Source: Terriglobia bacterium
Lineage (GTDB): Bacteria; Acidobacteriota; Terriglobia; Terriglobales; Acidobacteriaceae
NCBI GenBank assembly: GCA_020073385.1
Contig: JAIQFH010000019.1
Location: 42,887 to 106,886 of the forward strand
Reading direction: 5' to 3'
Length of the DNA stretch: 64,000 nucleotides
Below the pieces are notes generated by a model. That model was not told where the DNA came from. It saw nothing but the letters and a program-made list of their open reading frames with translations, and searched no databases. Both the position numbers and the translations under genes were made by a program. Positions 16,624 to 23,504 of this stretch are shown one piece after another (position 1 is the first letter of the stretch; each line of letters opens with the position of its first letter).

Positions 16624-17019
16624 ATGGGAAAGATCCCGACGTACAATAGCGCTGCCGTGAAGTTCGGCAGCGCCGCGCCCGACACCAGCGGCTTGCGTCA
16701 CAAATGCTCCAGGGACTTGGAACCGGTGGGCACGTTGGAGGAGGTTCTGGTTGAGAAGATTGCTCATGAATACTGGCGGCTCGGTGTAGCAGCTTGGCAT
16801 GAAACGGAGGAACGTTCACAAGCCAACCCATTTAAGCGCACGTCGATCGACCGCATCATTCGGGATCAGACAACGATCAATCGCCAATTCTTTCAGGCCA
16901 TGAACCAATTGGAGAGATTACAACGACTCCGCAAAGGAGAGAACGTCCCAGCGCCGTTGACTCTGCAGGTGTCGCACGACGCGCCGACGATCCCCGATCA
17001 AGAAAACTCAGAATGCTGA
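16624..17019 (+). CDS. Decayed member of an Acidobacteriota 'KHGFF'-type family
   Basis: Function unknown. Residues from about 36 on (DLEPVGTLEEVLVEKIAHEY, then RQFFQAMNQLERLQRLRKGE) match my memory of a widespread soil family whose full members begin 'SGPRTxxGKxxSSxNAxKHGFF'. That leader is missing here; the first 35 residues are unlike it, so this copy is probably 5'-rearranged. ATG 16624 follows GGAGG at 16606-16610, but spacing is long. A degenerate copy of its 3' end occurs at 17824-17920. It is transcribed away from the RHH gene. Confidence 0.4.
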   Translation: MGKIPTYNSAAVKFGSAAPDTSGLRHKCSRDLEPVGTLEEVLVEKIAHEYWRLGVAAWHETEERSQANPFKRTSIDRIIRDQTTINRQFFQAMNQLERLQRLRKGENVPAPLTLQVSHDAPTIPDQENSEC

Positions 17020-17030
17020 GTGCGCTTTGC
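16933..17030 (+). repeat. Repeat copy A (3' end of the 'KHGFF'-family gene)
   Basis: About 98 bases ending past the stop codon; matches copy B at 17824-17920 at roughly two thirds of positions by eye, including gtcgcacgac, cccgatcaagaa/ccgatcagga and gtgcgctt. The two copies flank the nucleotidyltransferase pair. Confidence 0.6.
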
Positions 17031-17101
17031 CGGGGATCCTGGCCGAAGTAAGCCACAACGACGTCCACACGGATACGGCGCCCGCCTCGCTCGCGTTGCT
17101 C

Positions 17102-17569
17102 TCAATTCTCAGGGTTGCTGTTTTTCAGGTTCCGCTTCAGGTCCTTCAGGTCACTGGCACGGCCTAAAGCGCGTTTGTTCTTCTCGAGATCAACCTTGGA
17201 AATGAATTGCACCGGAACGCCAAAAAAGGTAGTGGGGACTCTGTTCTTCCAGGCCTCGACAAACTCAACTCCAGTGATTTCTGTCAAGATGTCAATTCGC
17301 ACCGGAGCAATTCCAATCTGGTAGACGACTTGTTTCTCTCTGAACGTTTCGGCAGTGATCCCATCATTGTCCAAGGGAGCACCAAACTTCTTGAGCGCTT
17401 CAATAAGCCGAAGGGAGTTTGATGCCGAACTATGCACCCACACGTCGAGATCTTTCGTGTAACGCGGTTCGCCATATTTCATGACGGCGAAACCGCCGAC
17501 AATCAAGTACTCAACTTCAAGCTCGTTTAAGAGTTGTAGCAGTTCTTTGTAGTCCGGGCTTTCTGCCAT
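17102..17569 (-). CDS. Nucleotidyltransferase, AbiEii/MNT-like (DUF6036-type)
   Basis: 155 residues. The N-terminal EYLIVGGFAVMKYGEPRYT followed by KDLDVWV carries the GG ... DxD motif of the polymerase-beta-like nucleotidyltransferase fold; a later 'IAPVRIDILTEI' supplies the third acidic residue. Members of this group act as AbiEii/MenT-type toxins or as HEPN-MNT antitoxins that AMPylate a partner. Here the partner is a small 68-residue protein immediately upstream, overlapping by 53 bp, not a HEPN protein. A toxin-antitoxin role is therefore possible but unproven. It lies between two decayed copies of an unrelated repeat. Confidence 0.75.
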   Translation of the reverse strand: MAESPDYKELLQLLNELEVEYLIVGGFAVMKYGEPRYTKDLDVWVHSSASNSLRLIEALKKFGAPLDNDGITAETFREKQVVYQIGIAPVRIDILTEITGVEFVEAWKNRVPTTFFGVPVQFISKVDLEKNKRALGRASDLKDLKRNLKNSNPEN

Positions 17570-17723
17570 GGTTGGTTTCCTCCGCTAGTTCCACCATTTC
17601 CCATGCGGCGGCAAAGATGGCTTCATCCCCCTGCTCCTGCCAAAACTCGATGTCGAATGAACGATCCGGAAAACCATCCTGCACCAGTCGTGTTTTCCAT
17701 CTTGAATTCTGAGGAATGCCCAT
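17517..17723 (-). CDS. Small partner protein of the nucleotidyltransferase
   Basis: 68 residues from ATG 17723; the frame can extend to 17759. Sequence around FPDRSFDIEFWQEQGDEAIF and AAWEMVELAEETNHG resembles a small protein repeatedly seen immediately upstream of DUF6036-type nucleotidyltransferases (recalled, not searched). Its 3' end overlaps the nucleotidyltransferase start by 53 bp, which is strong evidence that they are a two-gene unit. No motif of known function is visible. If the pair is a toxin-antitoxin module, either protein could be the antitoxin. Confidence 0.65.
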   Translation of the reverse strand: MGIPQNSRWKTRLVQDGFPDRSFDIEFWQEQGDEAIFAAAWEMVELAEETNHGRKPGLQRTATTLKRA

Positions 17724-17823
17724 TGCCCCTCCGAGTCCTGCTTTTGACGTCATCAGCATATCAGCTTTGAACGGCCGTATTTGTGGGCCGTGCGAGCAGC
17801 GTTCCCGCGTCTTCCATGCTGCC

Positions 17824-17920
17824 CGGAAAGAGAATGTGCCGGCGCGGCTGAACCTGCAGAAGTCGCACGACCCGGTAACAGTCTCCGATCAGGAGAACTC
17901 CGAAGGATAAGTGCGCTTGG
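17824..17920 (+). pseudogene. Repeat copy B: remnant of the 'KHGFF'-family gene
   Basis: Reads KENVPARLNLQKSHDP followed by SDQENSEG, a degraded copy of the tail of the 16624-17019 gene. Only the last ~30 codons are recognisable. It shows that this family was once duplicated here and that the nucleotidyltransferase pair lies between the copies. Confidence 0.6.
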
Positions 17921-17975
17921 GCAACCCGAAGGTCCCCAGTCGATGGAATGACTTCGGGGATTTGCTCGCGACTAT

Positions 17976-18107
17976 TCAGTTTCTGCGCGCACAACCGATG
18001 ACCTTCTGAAAGTCCTGATCAAGAGTGGAAACCGACACGTTCTTAGCCACGGCGGTGGCGGCGATCAGACAGTCGACAAGATGAGCTTTATCCCCTTGAC
18101 GCTTCAT
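17976..18107 (-). pseudogene. C-terminal remnant of a PIN-domain (VapC-like) toxin
   Basis: From ATG 18107 the frame reads 43 codons: KAHLVDCLIAATAVAKNVSV, then STLDQDFQKVIG. This is the C-terminal half of a VapC PIN domain with its last acidic residues (Asp of LVDC, Asp of LDQDF). The frame stays open roughly 65 bases further upstream without a matching N-terminal half, so the first catalytic Asp and the antitoxin are gone. A full VapC is about 130 residues. Confidence 0.6.
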
Positions 18108-18261
18108 CGTGAGTAATAGTTGTTCGCTTAGTGAATAGCTATAAGCTATAACAAGAGATTTAGATTTTACGAAACGAAGCCAAGAACCCCCTTAGTTTCA
18201 AGTGGATAGATTTTCACAAAATGCACATCGTGGGTATAAAGGAAAGGATCGGATTCGCTTT

Positions 18262-18507
18262 GTTGGTGTGACGATGCTCGGGCGCAACCGTCCCGTCGGC
18301 GGACATCGAAGTCGGAATGACGCCGCGACACGGTCCGAGCTCTTTCTCACCCGCCGCTTTCGCTCGGGAACGGCGGATCTTCTACTGATTGTTTGGAGTG
18401 TTGGTGTGACGATGATCGGCTGCAGGGGCGGTCGTCCCGTCCGCGGCGGAAGCCGGAATGACGCCGCCACATGGGCCGAGCTCTTTCTCGCCCGGAGCTT
18501 TCGGCCG
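18262..18507. repeat. Two direct copies, period 138 bp, one inside a coding 3' end
   Basis: Copies at about 18262-18368 and 18400-18507 share GTTGGTGTGACGATG, CCGTCC, GGAATGACGCCGC and GAGCTCTTTCTC. The second copy encodes the C-terminal tail of the 18382-18879 protein in reverse; the first lies after its stop. It looks like a tandem duplication. Confidence 0.65.
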
Positions 18508-18879
18508 GCGCTGATCCACTTCAGCTTGGCACTTGTTAAACGCTTTGAGTTCATTGACAGGAATCAGTTGTGCCAAGGCCCTGTCGGTGTCGGCATGAAT
18601 CTGCTCAATCTTGTCGTGTTTCTGTTGGGCTGATGTCGAGGGCTCCGAGCAAACCTGGGCGATCCGCGTTTTCTGCTGATCTTCTAGTTTCCAGCGCCGG
18701 TTCACCATATCAGGAGTCATCCCGGCCTGCTTCCAACAAGGAACCTGAACCCGTGAGCGATGTGGGACAGGCTGGTCCGCAGCGGGTTCGGTCGGGGCAG
18801 CTTCGGTCGATTGGGCAAATACGGGTACTCCCAGCGCCAAGAACAGCAGCACAATCGAGCTATTTCGTTGAACCGGCAT
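18382..18879 (-). CDS. Secreted protein of unknown function
   Basis: Not recognised. Start at ATG 18879 (two AGGAG boxes lie upstream); the signal peptide is MPVQRNSSIVLLFLALGVPVF. The mature protein is helical and polar with four cysteines (PCWKQAG, QVCSEPS, NKCQAE, GPCGG), which suits a disulfide-bonded periplasmic protein, and contains KLEDQQKTRIAQ. Its C-terminal 35 residues are Ala/His/Pro-rich and are encoded by one copy of a tandem repeat, so this tail may be a recent extension. It is divergent in content from neighbours; it is followed upstream by a Crp/Fnr gene in the same direction 30 bp away. Confidence 0.55.
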   Translation of the reverse strand: MPVQRNSSIVLLFLALGVPVFAQSTEAAPTEPAADQPVPHRSRVQVPCWKQAGMTPDMVNRRWKLEDQQKTRIAQVCSEPSTSAQQKHDKIEQIHADTDRALAQLIPVNELKAFNKCQAEVDQRRPKAPGEKELGPCGGVIPASAADGTTAPAADHRHTNTPNNQ

Positions 18880-18908
18880 TCTCCTCAACTCCTGTATGCA
18901 ATCGTAGT

Positions 18909-19709
18909 CTACTCTTCGCGGGACAGCTCTTGCAGAGCCGGCACGTCATGCACCAATACCACTTCGCGTCTCGCGCTTACTATTCCCTGTGCCTCCCATT
19001 GGCAAAGCAGACGGCTGACGGTGAACAACGTCGTGCCAGTCAATTGGGCCAGTTCCCGCCGCGATAGGGCGATCTCAACGCAATCCTCGATTCGCTTTCC
19101 GACTTGGCCCACTAGCCGAACCAGAAGATTGCTCAGCCGCGACGACACTTTTTCCGTGGAGACTTCCCGATACCGAACCTCCAATTCGTTCAGGTGGCGT
19201 TCGAGAATGCTCGCGATGTTTCGCCGCAGTAGGGGAAAACGATCCACCAACCTCTCGAAGGCGTCCATTTCCCATACCAAGGCAAGCGAGGGCTGCACGG
19301 CGTAAGTCGTATACAAGTGGTTCGCCCGGGCTTGATTGCCCAACTTGCCGAGCAGATCTCCCGGCCCGTTCAGCCGCAGAATGACTTCCTGTCCCTGAGC
19401 TTTGCCCTGGGTGATCTTCATGCAACCGGACAGCAAAAGAGCGACCCGGGTTGCAGGACTTCCTTCGGAAAAGATCGTGGAATGGCGCTGGAACTGCACT
19501 TCCTGCGCATCCACTACGATGGCAGCGCAATCGGACCCCGGAATCTCCGAGAAAGCCTCGAAGCGTTGCACCGAATCCAATCGCCGTTTCAGGATGCTGT
19601 TGAACCCCGGCACGGCCGCACGATCCTGAATTCCCGAGGTGGCGGATACATGCCGGACGACTCGATCTGCGGAAGGGAATACTGCTCCCACCAGCGCAGC
19701 TTGACCCAT
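18909..19709 (-). CDS. Crp/Fnr family transcriptional regulator
   Basis: 266 residues. The cyclic-nucleotide-binding-like domain spans about 60-175 (EVQFQRHSTIFSEGSPATRV; LLLSGCMKITQG; VILRLNGPGDLLGKLG), followed by a dimerisation helix and a winged HTH (TGTTLFTVSRLLCQWEAQG) at about 220-240. The N-terminus has no four-cysteine Fe-S motif, so oxygen sensing by Fnr-like Fe-S is not supported; the first 45 residues are an unusual extension, and a later start is possible. The ligand is unknown. The gene reads towards the secreted protein at 18382 and may control it. Confidence 0.85.
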   Translation of the reverse strand: MGQAALVGAVFPSADRVVRHVSATSGIQDRAAVPGFNSILKRRLDSVQRFEAFSEIPGSDCAAIVVDAQEVQFQRHSTIFSEGSPATRVALLLSGCMKITQGKAQGQEVILRLNGPGDLLGKLGNQARANHLYTTYAVQPSLALVWEMDAFERLVDRFPLLRRNIASILERHLNELEVRYREVSTEKVSSRLSNLLVRLVGQVGKRIEDCVEIALSRRELAQLTGTTLFTVSRLLCQWEAQGIVSARREVVLVHDVPALQELSREE

Positions 19710-20193
19710 GTTTTACTCCCCCTGTCGGACTCGCAGAGAATTCGTAGTTCTCTGTCTGGTGCTACGGCAACCTGCTTGCAATAGCTTCGCTTGGGATACG
19801 AAGCCGCCTGGAACCTGCAAAGTGTTGGGGGACTGGATACGAAAAGGCTTGCGGGAGAAAAAGACTCGGCACTGATACCTCGAACCGATCGGCCTGAGAG
19901 CACTGCCATAACATGACGCCGATCAATCGCGGCGAAAAGTCCAAGAGTGTCATCCTACCCCACCGCCAATGCCGGGAAAAGTGGCTAAGCCCCGAGCTAC
20001 ATCCAGTCATGACTGCCAAAGTGTTCAGGAGAGACCGAGAGCCTTAGACTCCCACATCGCCTGAGCTTGTAGTTGTTCAGACCGCGAGCGGGGAAGGGGG
20101 ACTCGCGGATAAATGAAAAATAATGGCAGGCCTGGGGCAAATACGGACCCAAGGCAATCCCACAGTCGCTCTACGATGCCCCATCCGGCAGGG
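19710..20193 (+). other. Gap ending in a strong terminator, candidate small RNA
   Basis: No convincing protein gene in this 484-bp stretch. A strong plus-strand terminator at 20194-20231 ends it although no plus-strand CDS precedes, so a small RNA or an attenuated leader for the 20370 gene is likely. I compared it by eye with GEMM and cobalamin riboswitch signatures and saw no convincing match. Confidence 0.35.
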
Positions 20194-20231
20194 GGCCTCT
20201 TTGCGCTAGAGCAAAGAGAGGCCTGTTTTTT
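20194..20231 (+). terminator. Intrinsic terminator with no upstream CDS
   Basis: GGCCTCTTTGC pairs with GCAAAGAGAGGCC (a two-base bulge), then TGTTTTTTT. Orientation is plus. It is either the end of a small RNA or a riboswitch-type attenuator before the STN-domain gene. Confidence 0.75.
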
Positions 20232-20369
20232 TACATCATAAAAAAGACTTTTTGACTGGCGGGCATTTGATCTTCAGCAAATTGGCAGGCGGCATTCGCT
20301 GCTAAAAGGAAGTAGTCGGGGTGCAGGGAACGTGCTAGACTAGCACCCCAATGCGGCTCTGGGGGAGCC

Positions 20370-21452
20370 GTGGTTCCTGCGGCTGTGGCGCGCTTCCGAG
20401 CCGCGAGAGGGGTCAAAGGGGTGGCCGAAGTTCTTCGTTCCGGGTTCGTGAACTGGCTTGCTTGCCGTCGAGGGACTTTCCGGCCCAAGTCTGCTGCGCT
20501 TCTCCTCGTGCTAGGATCGAGCCTTCTCGTCCAAGGTATTTCTGTATCTGGTCAATCCGCGCGGCCTCCACAAACCAAGAAAACACCCCCATCCGGTGCG
20601 AATCCGCCTGCCGCTGAAGCCACACCTCCTGCCCCGGCGCCAGCTCCGGCACCGGTTGTGCTTCCTCCCGAACAGACTCCTGCCCATGCGCCCGTCATTG
20701 CCTGGGATGGGCAGTTCCTTACGGTCGATGCCGAGAACTCCTCGCTCTCCGATGTTTTGCTCGGAATTCGATCTCGAACTGGCGCTTCTATTGAGATGCC
20801 CGCGAGCACGAGTCGGGAGCGAATTGCCGTCCACCTCGGGCCCGCGCCGATTCGCGAGGTGCTCTCTTCGCTGTTGTATGGAACCAATTTTAATTACGTA
20901 ATCCAGTCCGCTGAAGACGATGACGCCGCTGTAGGAAAAGTGATTCTGACGGCGCGAGATGGCGATCAGAGTAGTGACGCCGCGGCGAGCGATACCGTGG
21001 CCGGCGACGGTCGAACCAATCCTAAGATAAGGCTCATGCCCGGCTATGCCGCGCCCGGCAAGCGCGATTTCGAGGTGGCTCATTCCAACGCTGTCGACGA
21101 CAATGCGTCGACGGCTGCAGAAACACCTGCTGCTGCGGATCCCTCTTCCCAAGGTTCTGACCAGACTGCCGCCGCGACCGACTCCAACGCGGCGAACCAG
21201 GCCGACACTCCTCCGACCACAGCCAAAGCTGCTGATTCCGCTTCTTCCGCCGACGCGACTACCTTGACGGCGGCAGAGCAGCCAATCTCTGGAAATGCTG
21301 TGGGAACACTTCCTGGCAATAGCGCGGGAGCTTCCAGTGCGGGAGGATCCTCGGCGCTCTCGCAGATGGAGCAGAACCTGCAGCGAATGTATCAACAGCG
21401 CCAACAATTGCAGGCCCAACAAGGACGCGCTGGCCAAACTCCGGCGCCGTAA
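20370..21452 (+). CDS. STN-domain protein with low-complexity tail
   Basis: 360 residues from a GTG at 20370 (no good ribosome site; an internal start is possible). A transmembrane/signal segment (SAALLLVLGSSLLVQGISV) is followed by a Pro/Ala-rich linker and an STN-like domain at about 110-175: LTVDAENSSLSDVLLGIRSR, then GPAPIREVLSSLLYGTNFNY. STN domains occur at the N-terminus of secretins and TonB receptors, but no beta-barrel follows. The rest is Ala/Ser/Asp-rich low complexity and ends in a Gln-rich coiled coil. Role unknown; possibly a periplasmic partner of a secretin or of a receptor. Confidence 0.65.
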   Translation: MVPAAVARFRAARGVKGVAEVLRSGFVNWLACRRGTFRPKSAALLLVLGSSLLVQGISVSGQSARPPQTKKTPPSGANPPAAEATPPAPAPAPAPVVLPPEQTPAHAPVIAWDGQFLTVDAENSSLSDVLLGIRSRTGASIEMPASTSRERIAVHLGPAPIREVLSSLLYGTNFNYVIQSAEDDDAAVGKVILTARDGDQSSDAAASDTVAGDGRTNPKIRLMPGYAAPGKRDFEVAHSNAVDDNASTAAETPAAADPSSQGSDQTAAATDSNAANQADTPPTTAKAADSASSADATTLTAAEQPISGNAVGTLPGNSAGASSAGGSSALSQMEQNLQRMYQQRQQLQAQQGRAGQTPAP

Positions 21453-21668
21453 GAATTCGTCCGCTCAAGGTCGCACTCATCAACCCCAGAATTGCCGCCA
21501 CGCCTCATCAATGCGTTATCACGCACTGGATTGCTTCAATCGTTGGACACGAAGACCCAAAAGTTCTGATAAGGGTTTCATAAAGATTCGTAATGCTGCG
21601 TCGATCAGTCAGAGTGCAAGTTATCCCAAGTATGATCGAATCGGGAGCACCCGTCTGCGACTCATGGC

Positions 21669-22382
21669 TCACTGTCCAGGCTCAAATCGGTAGCCGACCC
21701 AGGGTTCAGTGACGATATAGCGCGGTGCAGCTTCGTCCGGTTCGAGCTTCTTCCGCAGGTGACCTATACAAACGCGTAGGTATTCCGTTTGTTCCAGGCT
21801 GTTCGGTCCCCAAACTGCCGAAAGTAGCGCGCGGTGTGTGATGACCTTGTCAGGATGCCTTGCGAGGTACACGAGAACATCGAACTCCTTCGGAGTAAGA
21901 CGTACCTCTTGATGTCGCACCTCCACCCGTCTGCCCGGAATGTCGATGTGAAAATCACCGACATTGATTACCAGAGTCTCAGGCTGCTCCTCACTGTGAG
22001 CTCGACGAAGAGCGGCTCGCACTCGCGCCAACAGCTCATTTATGCTGAAGGGCTTTGTAACGTAGTCATCTGCGCCGGCATCGAGTGCTTCCACCTTGAT
22101 GGTTTCTTCGCCCTTTACCGACAATACGATAATCGGAATGCGAGATTCGCGTCGGACCTGCCTGCAAAGCTCGAGCCCATCCATGTTGGGCATTCGCAAA
22201 TCGGTGATGATCAGATCCGGAGTCCATGTTTTCATTTCTAGAAGCGCCTGCATGCCGTCGGATGCGGTTCGTATTCCGTAACCTTGAGCCGACAGAGAGG
22301 TCTTGAGGACGCGGGTGATCTGTGCCTCATCATCGACTACCAAAATGTTCCGTTTTCCGTCTTGATTGACCATGTGGCTCAT
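21669..22382 (-). CDS. kdpE: KdpE-type response regulator
   Basis: OmpR/PhoB family response regulator. From ATG 22382 (MSHMVNQ) 237 residues; a longer frame to 22472 overlaps the KdpD gene and is not used. Receiver: VVDDE, phospho-acceptor Asp in LIITDLRMPN, VLSVKGEE, and KPF. The C-terminal winged helix includes VRLTPKEFDVLVYLARHPDK and EQTEYLRVCIGHLRKKLE. ATGA overlap with the stop of the upstream KdpD-N gene couples them. It normally activates kdpFABC for K+ uptake, but those genes are not in this window. Symbol by resemblance to KdpE plus context. Confidence 0.9.
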   Translation of the reverse strand: MSHMVNQDGKRNILVVDDEAQITRVLKTSLSAQGYGIRTASDGMQALLEMKTWTPDLIITDLRMPNMDGLELCRQVRRESRIPIIVLSVKGEETIKVEALDAGADDYVTKPFSINELLARVRAALRRAHSEEQPETLVINVGDFHIDIPGRRVEVRHQEVRLTPKEFDVLVYLARHPDKVITHRALLSAVWGPNSLEQTEYLRVCIGHLRKKLEPDEAAPRYIVTEPWVGYRFEPGQ

Positions 22383-23500
22383 TTCATTTCTTGCGTGACG
22401 ATATGAACGTCGACAGGTGGAGCATCGCGCAAGAATTTGTGGATCGCCGAAAGATACAGATAGCGCTTCCATCCCTTCTGGGCTGAGCGTCCGAACACAA
22501 CTTGGGTGATGTGGTGCTCTCTTACAATCCTGGCTACCTCTTCTGCGACGTTCTTTCCCTTCGATCGAATCACTTTGGCTCCAAGATTTTCAGCAAATCG
22601 TAAGTTCTGCGCCAGGCTTCTTTGATCCTCTGGGTCCTCGTCGGATCCGACATCGATATAGAGTACATACAGCTCCGCATCGATCCGCTGAGCCATTCGT
22701 CCCGCTCGCGCGATAAGGTATTGCGCAGCGGGGCTGGAGCTGACACAAACCGCAATTCGCTCCCGCAATGCCAGATTCTTGCTCAATCCTTCGCGTTCCA
22801 GGTACGACTCGAGGCTGCGGTCAACGGCCCCGGCAACCTGCTGCAACGCTATTTCGCGAAGCGCGATCAGGTTGCCCGGCCGGAAAAAGTGCCCAAGCGC
22901 CCTCTCTGCGCGGTCGAGTGGATAGATATCTCCACGTCGCATTCGCGTCTGCAGGGCCTCCGGTGTCAAGTCAGCAAGCACGATCTCATTGACCTTTTGC
23001 ATGACCCAGTCAGGCACGGCCTCGCGAACTTGCACTCCGGTGATATTGAGGACCGTTGGGATCAGGCTCTCAATGTGCTGCACGTTCATGGTCGACAGCA
23101 CGTCGATTTGCGCATCCAGCAAATCCATCACGTCCTGGTACCGCTTGGAATGTTTGGTGCCCTCGATATTCGTGTGCGCCAGCTCGTCCACCAGTACAAC
23201 CTGAGGCTTCCGTTCCAGGATTGCGTCCAGGTCCATCTCATCAAAAGTTGCACCTCTATACTGGATCTTGCGTCGCGGAACCGTTTCTAACTTCGCCGCC
23301 AATTCTGCGATCCCGGCTCGACCGTGCGTCTCTACGACCCCGATGACAACGTCTTCCCCGCGGCTATGCCGACGGATTCCCTCGCTGAGCATATTGAAAG
23401 TTTTTCCTACGCCCGGTGCGTAACCCAAGAAGAGCTTGAAAACAGGCTGTTTCTTCCGTGGCGCGGTTTCTTCGAGCCACTGCTCGGGTGTCTTGGGCAT
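22379..23500 (-). CDS. kdpD: KdpD N-terminal half as a free-standing protein
   Basis: 373 residues equal the cytoplasmic N-terminal part of KdpD: the KdpD sensor domain with Walker A GYAPGVGKT (about residues 26-34) and LVDELAHTN, followed by a USP-like domain (ERIAVCVSSSPAAQYLI; TQVVFGRSAQKGWKRY). There is no transmembrane region and no histidine kinase; those are in the divergently transcribed gene at 23505. In E. coli the same domains are one 894-residue protein. The N-terminal part can sense c-di-AMP or ATP and modulate kinase activity; here it can act only through protein contact. Start ATG 23500 is 5 bp from the divergent ATG. Cotranscribed with kdpE. Confidence 0.9.
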   Translation of the reverse strand: MPKTPEQWLEETAPRKKQPVFKLFLGYAPGVGKTFNMLSEGIRRHSRGEDVVIGVVETHGRAGIAELAAKLETVPRRKIQYRGATFDEMDLDAILERKPQVVLVDELAHTNIEGTKHSKRYQDVMDLLDAQIDVLSTMNVQHIESLIPTVLNITGVQVREAVPDWVMQKVNEIVLADLTPEALQTRMRRGDIYPLDRAERALGHFFRPGNLIALREIALQQVAGAVDRSLESYLEREGLSKNLALRERIAVCVSSSPAAQYLIARAGRMAQRIDAELYVLYIDVGSDEDPEDQRSLAQNLRFAENLGAKVIRSKGKNVAEEVARIVREHHITQVVFGRSAQKGWKRYLYLSAIHKFLRDAPPVDVHIVTQEMK

Positions 23501-23504
23501 GCGT

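Noticed and set aside
20040..20193. Possible c-di-GMP or cobalamin riboswitch before the terminator
   Set aside because: Checked for the GEMM core and B12-box features; they are not present in a recognisable form.
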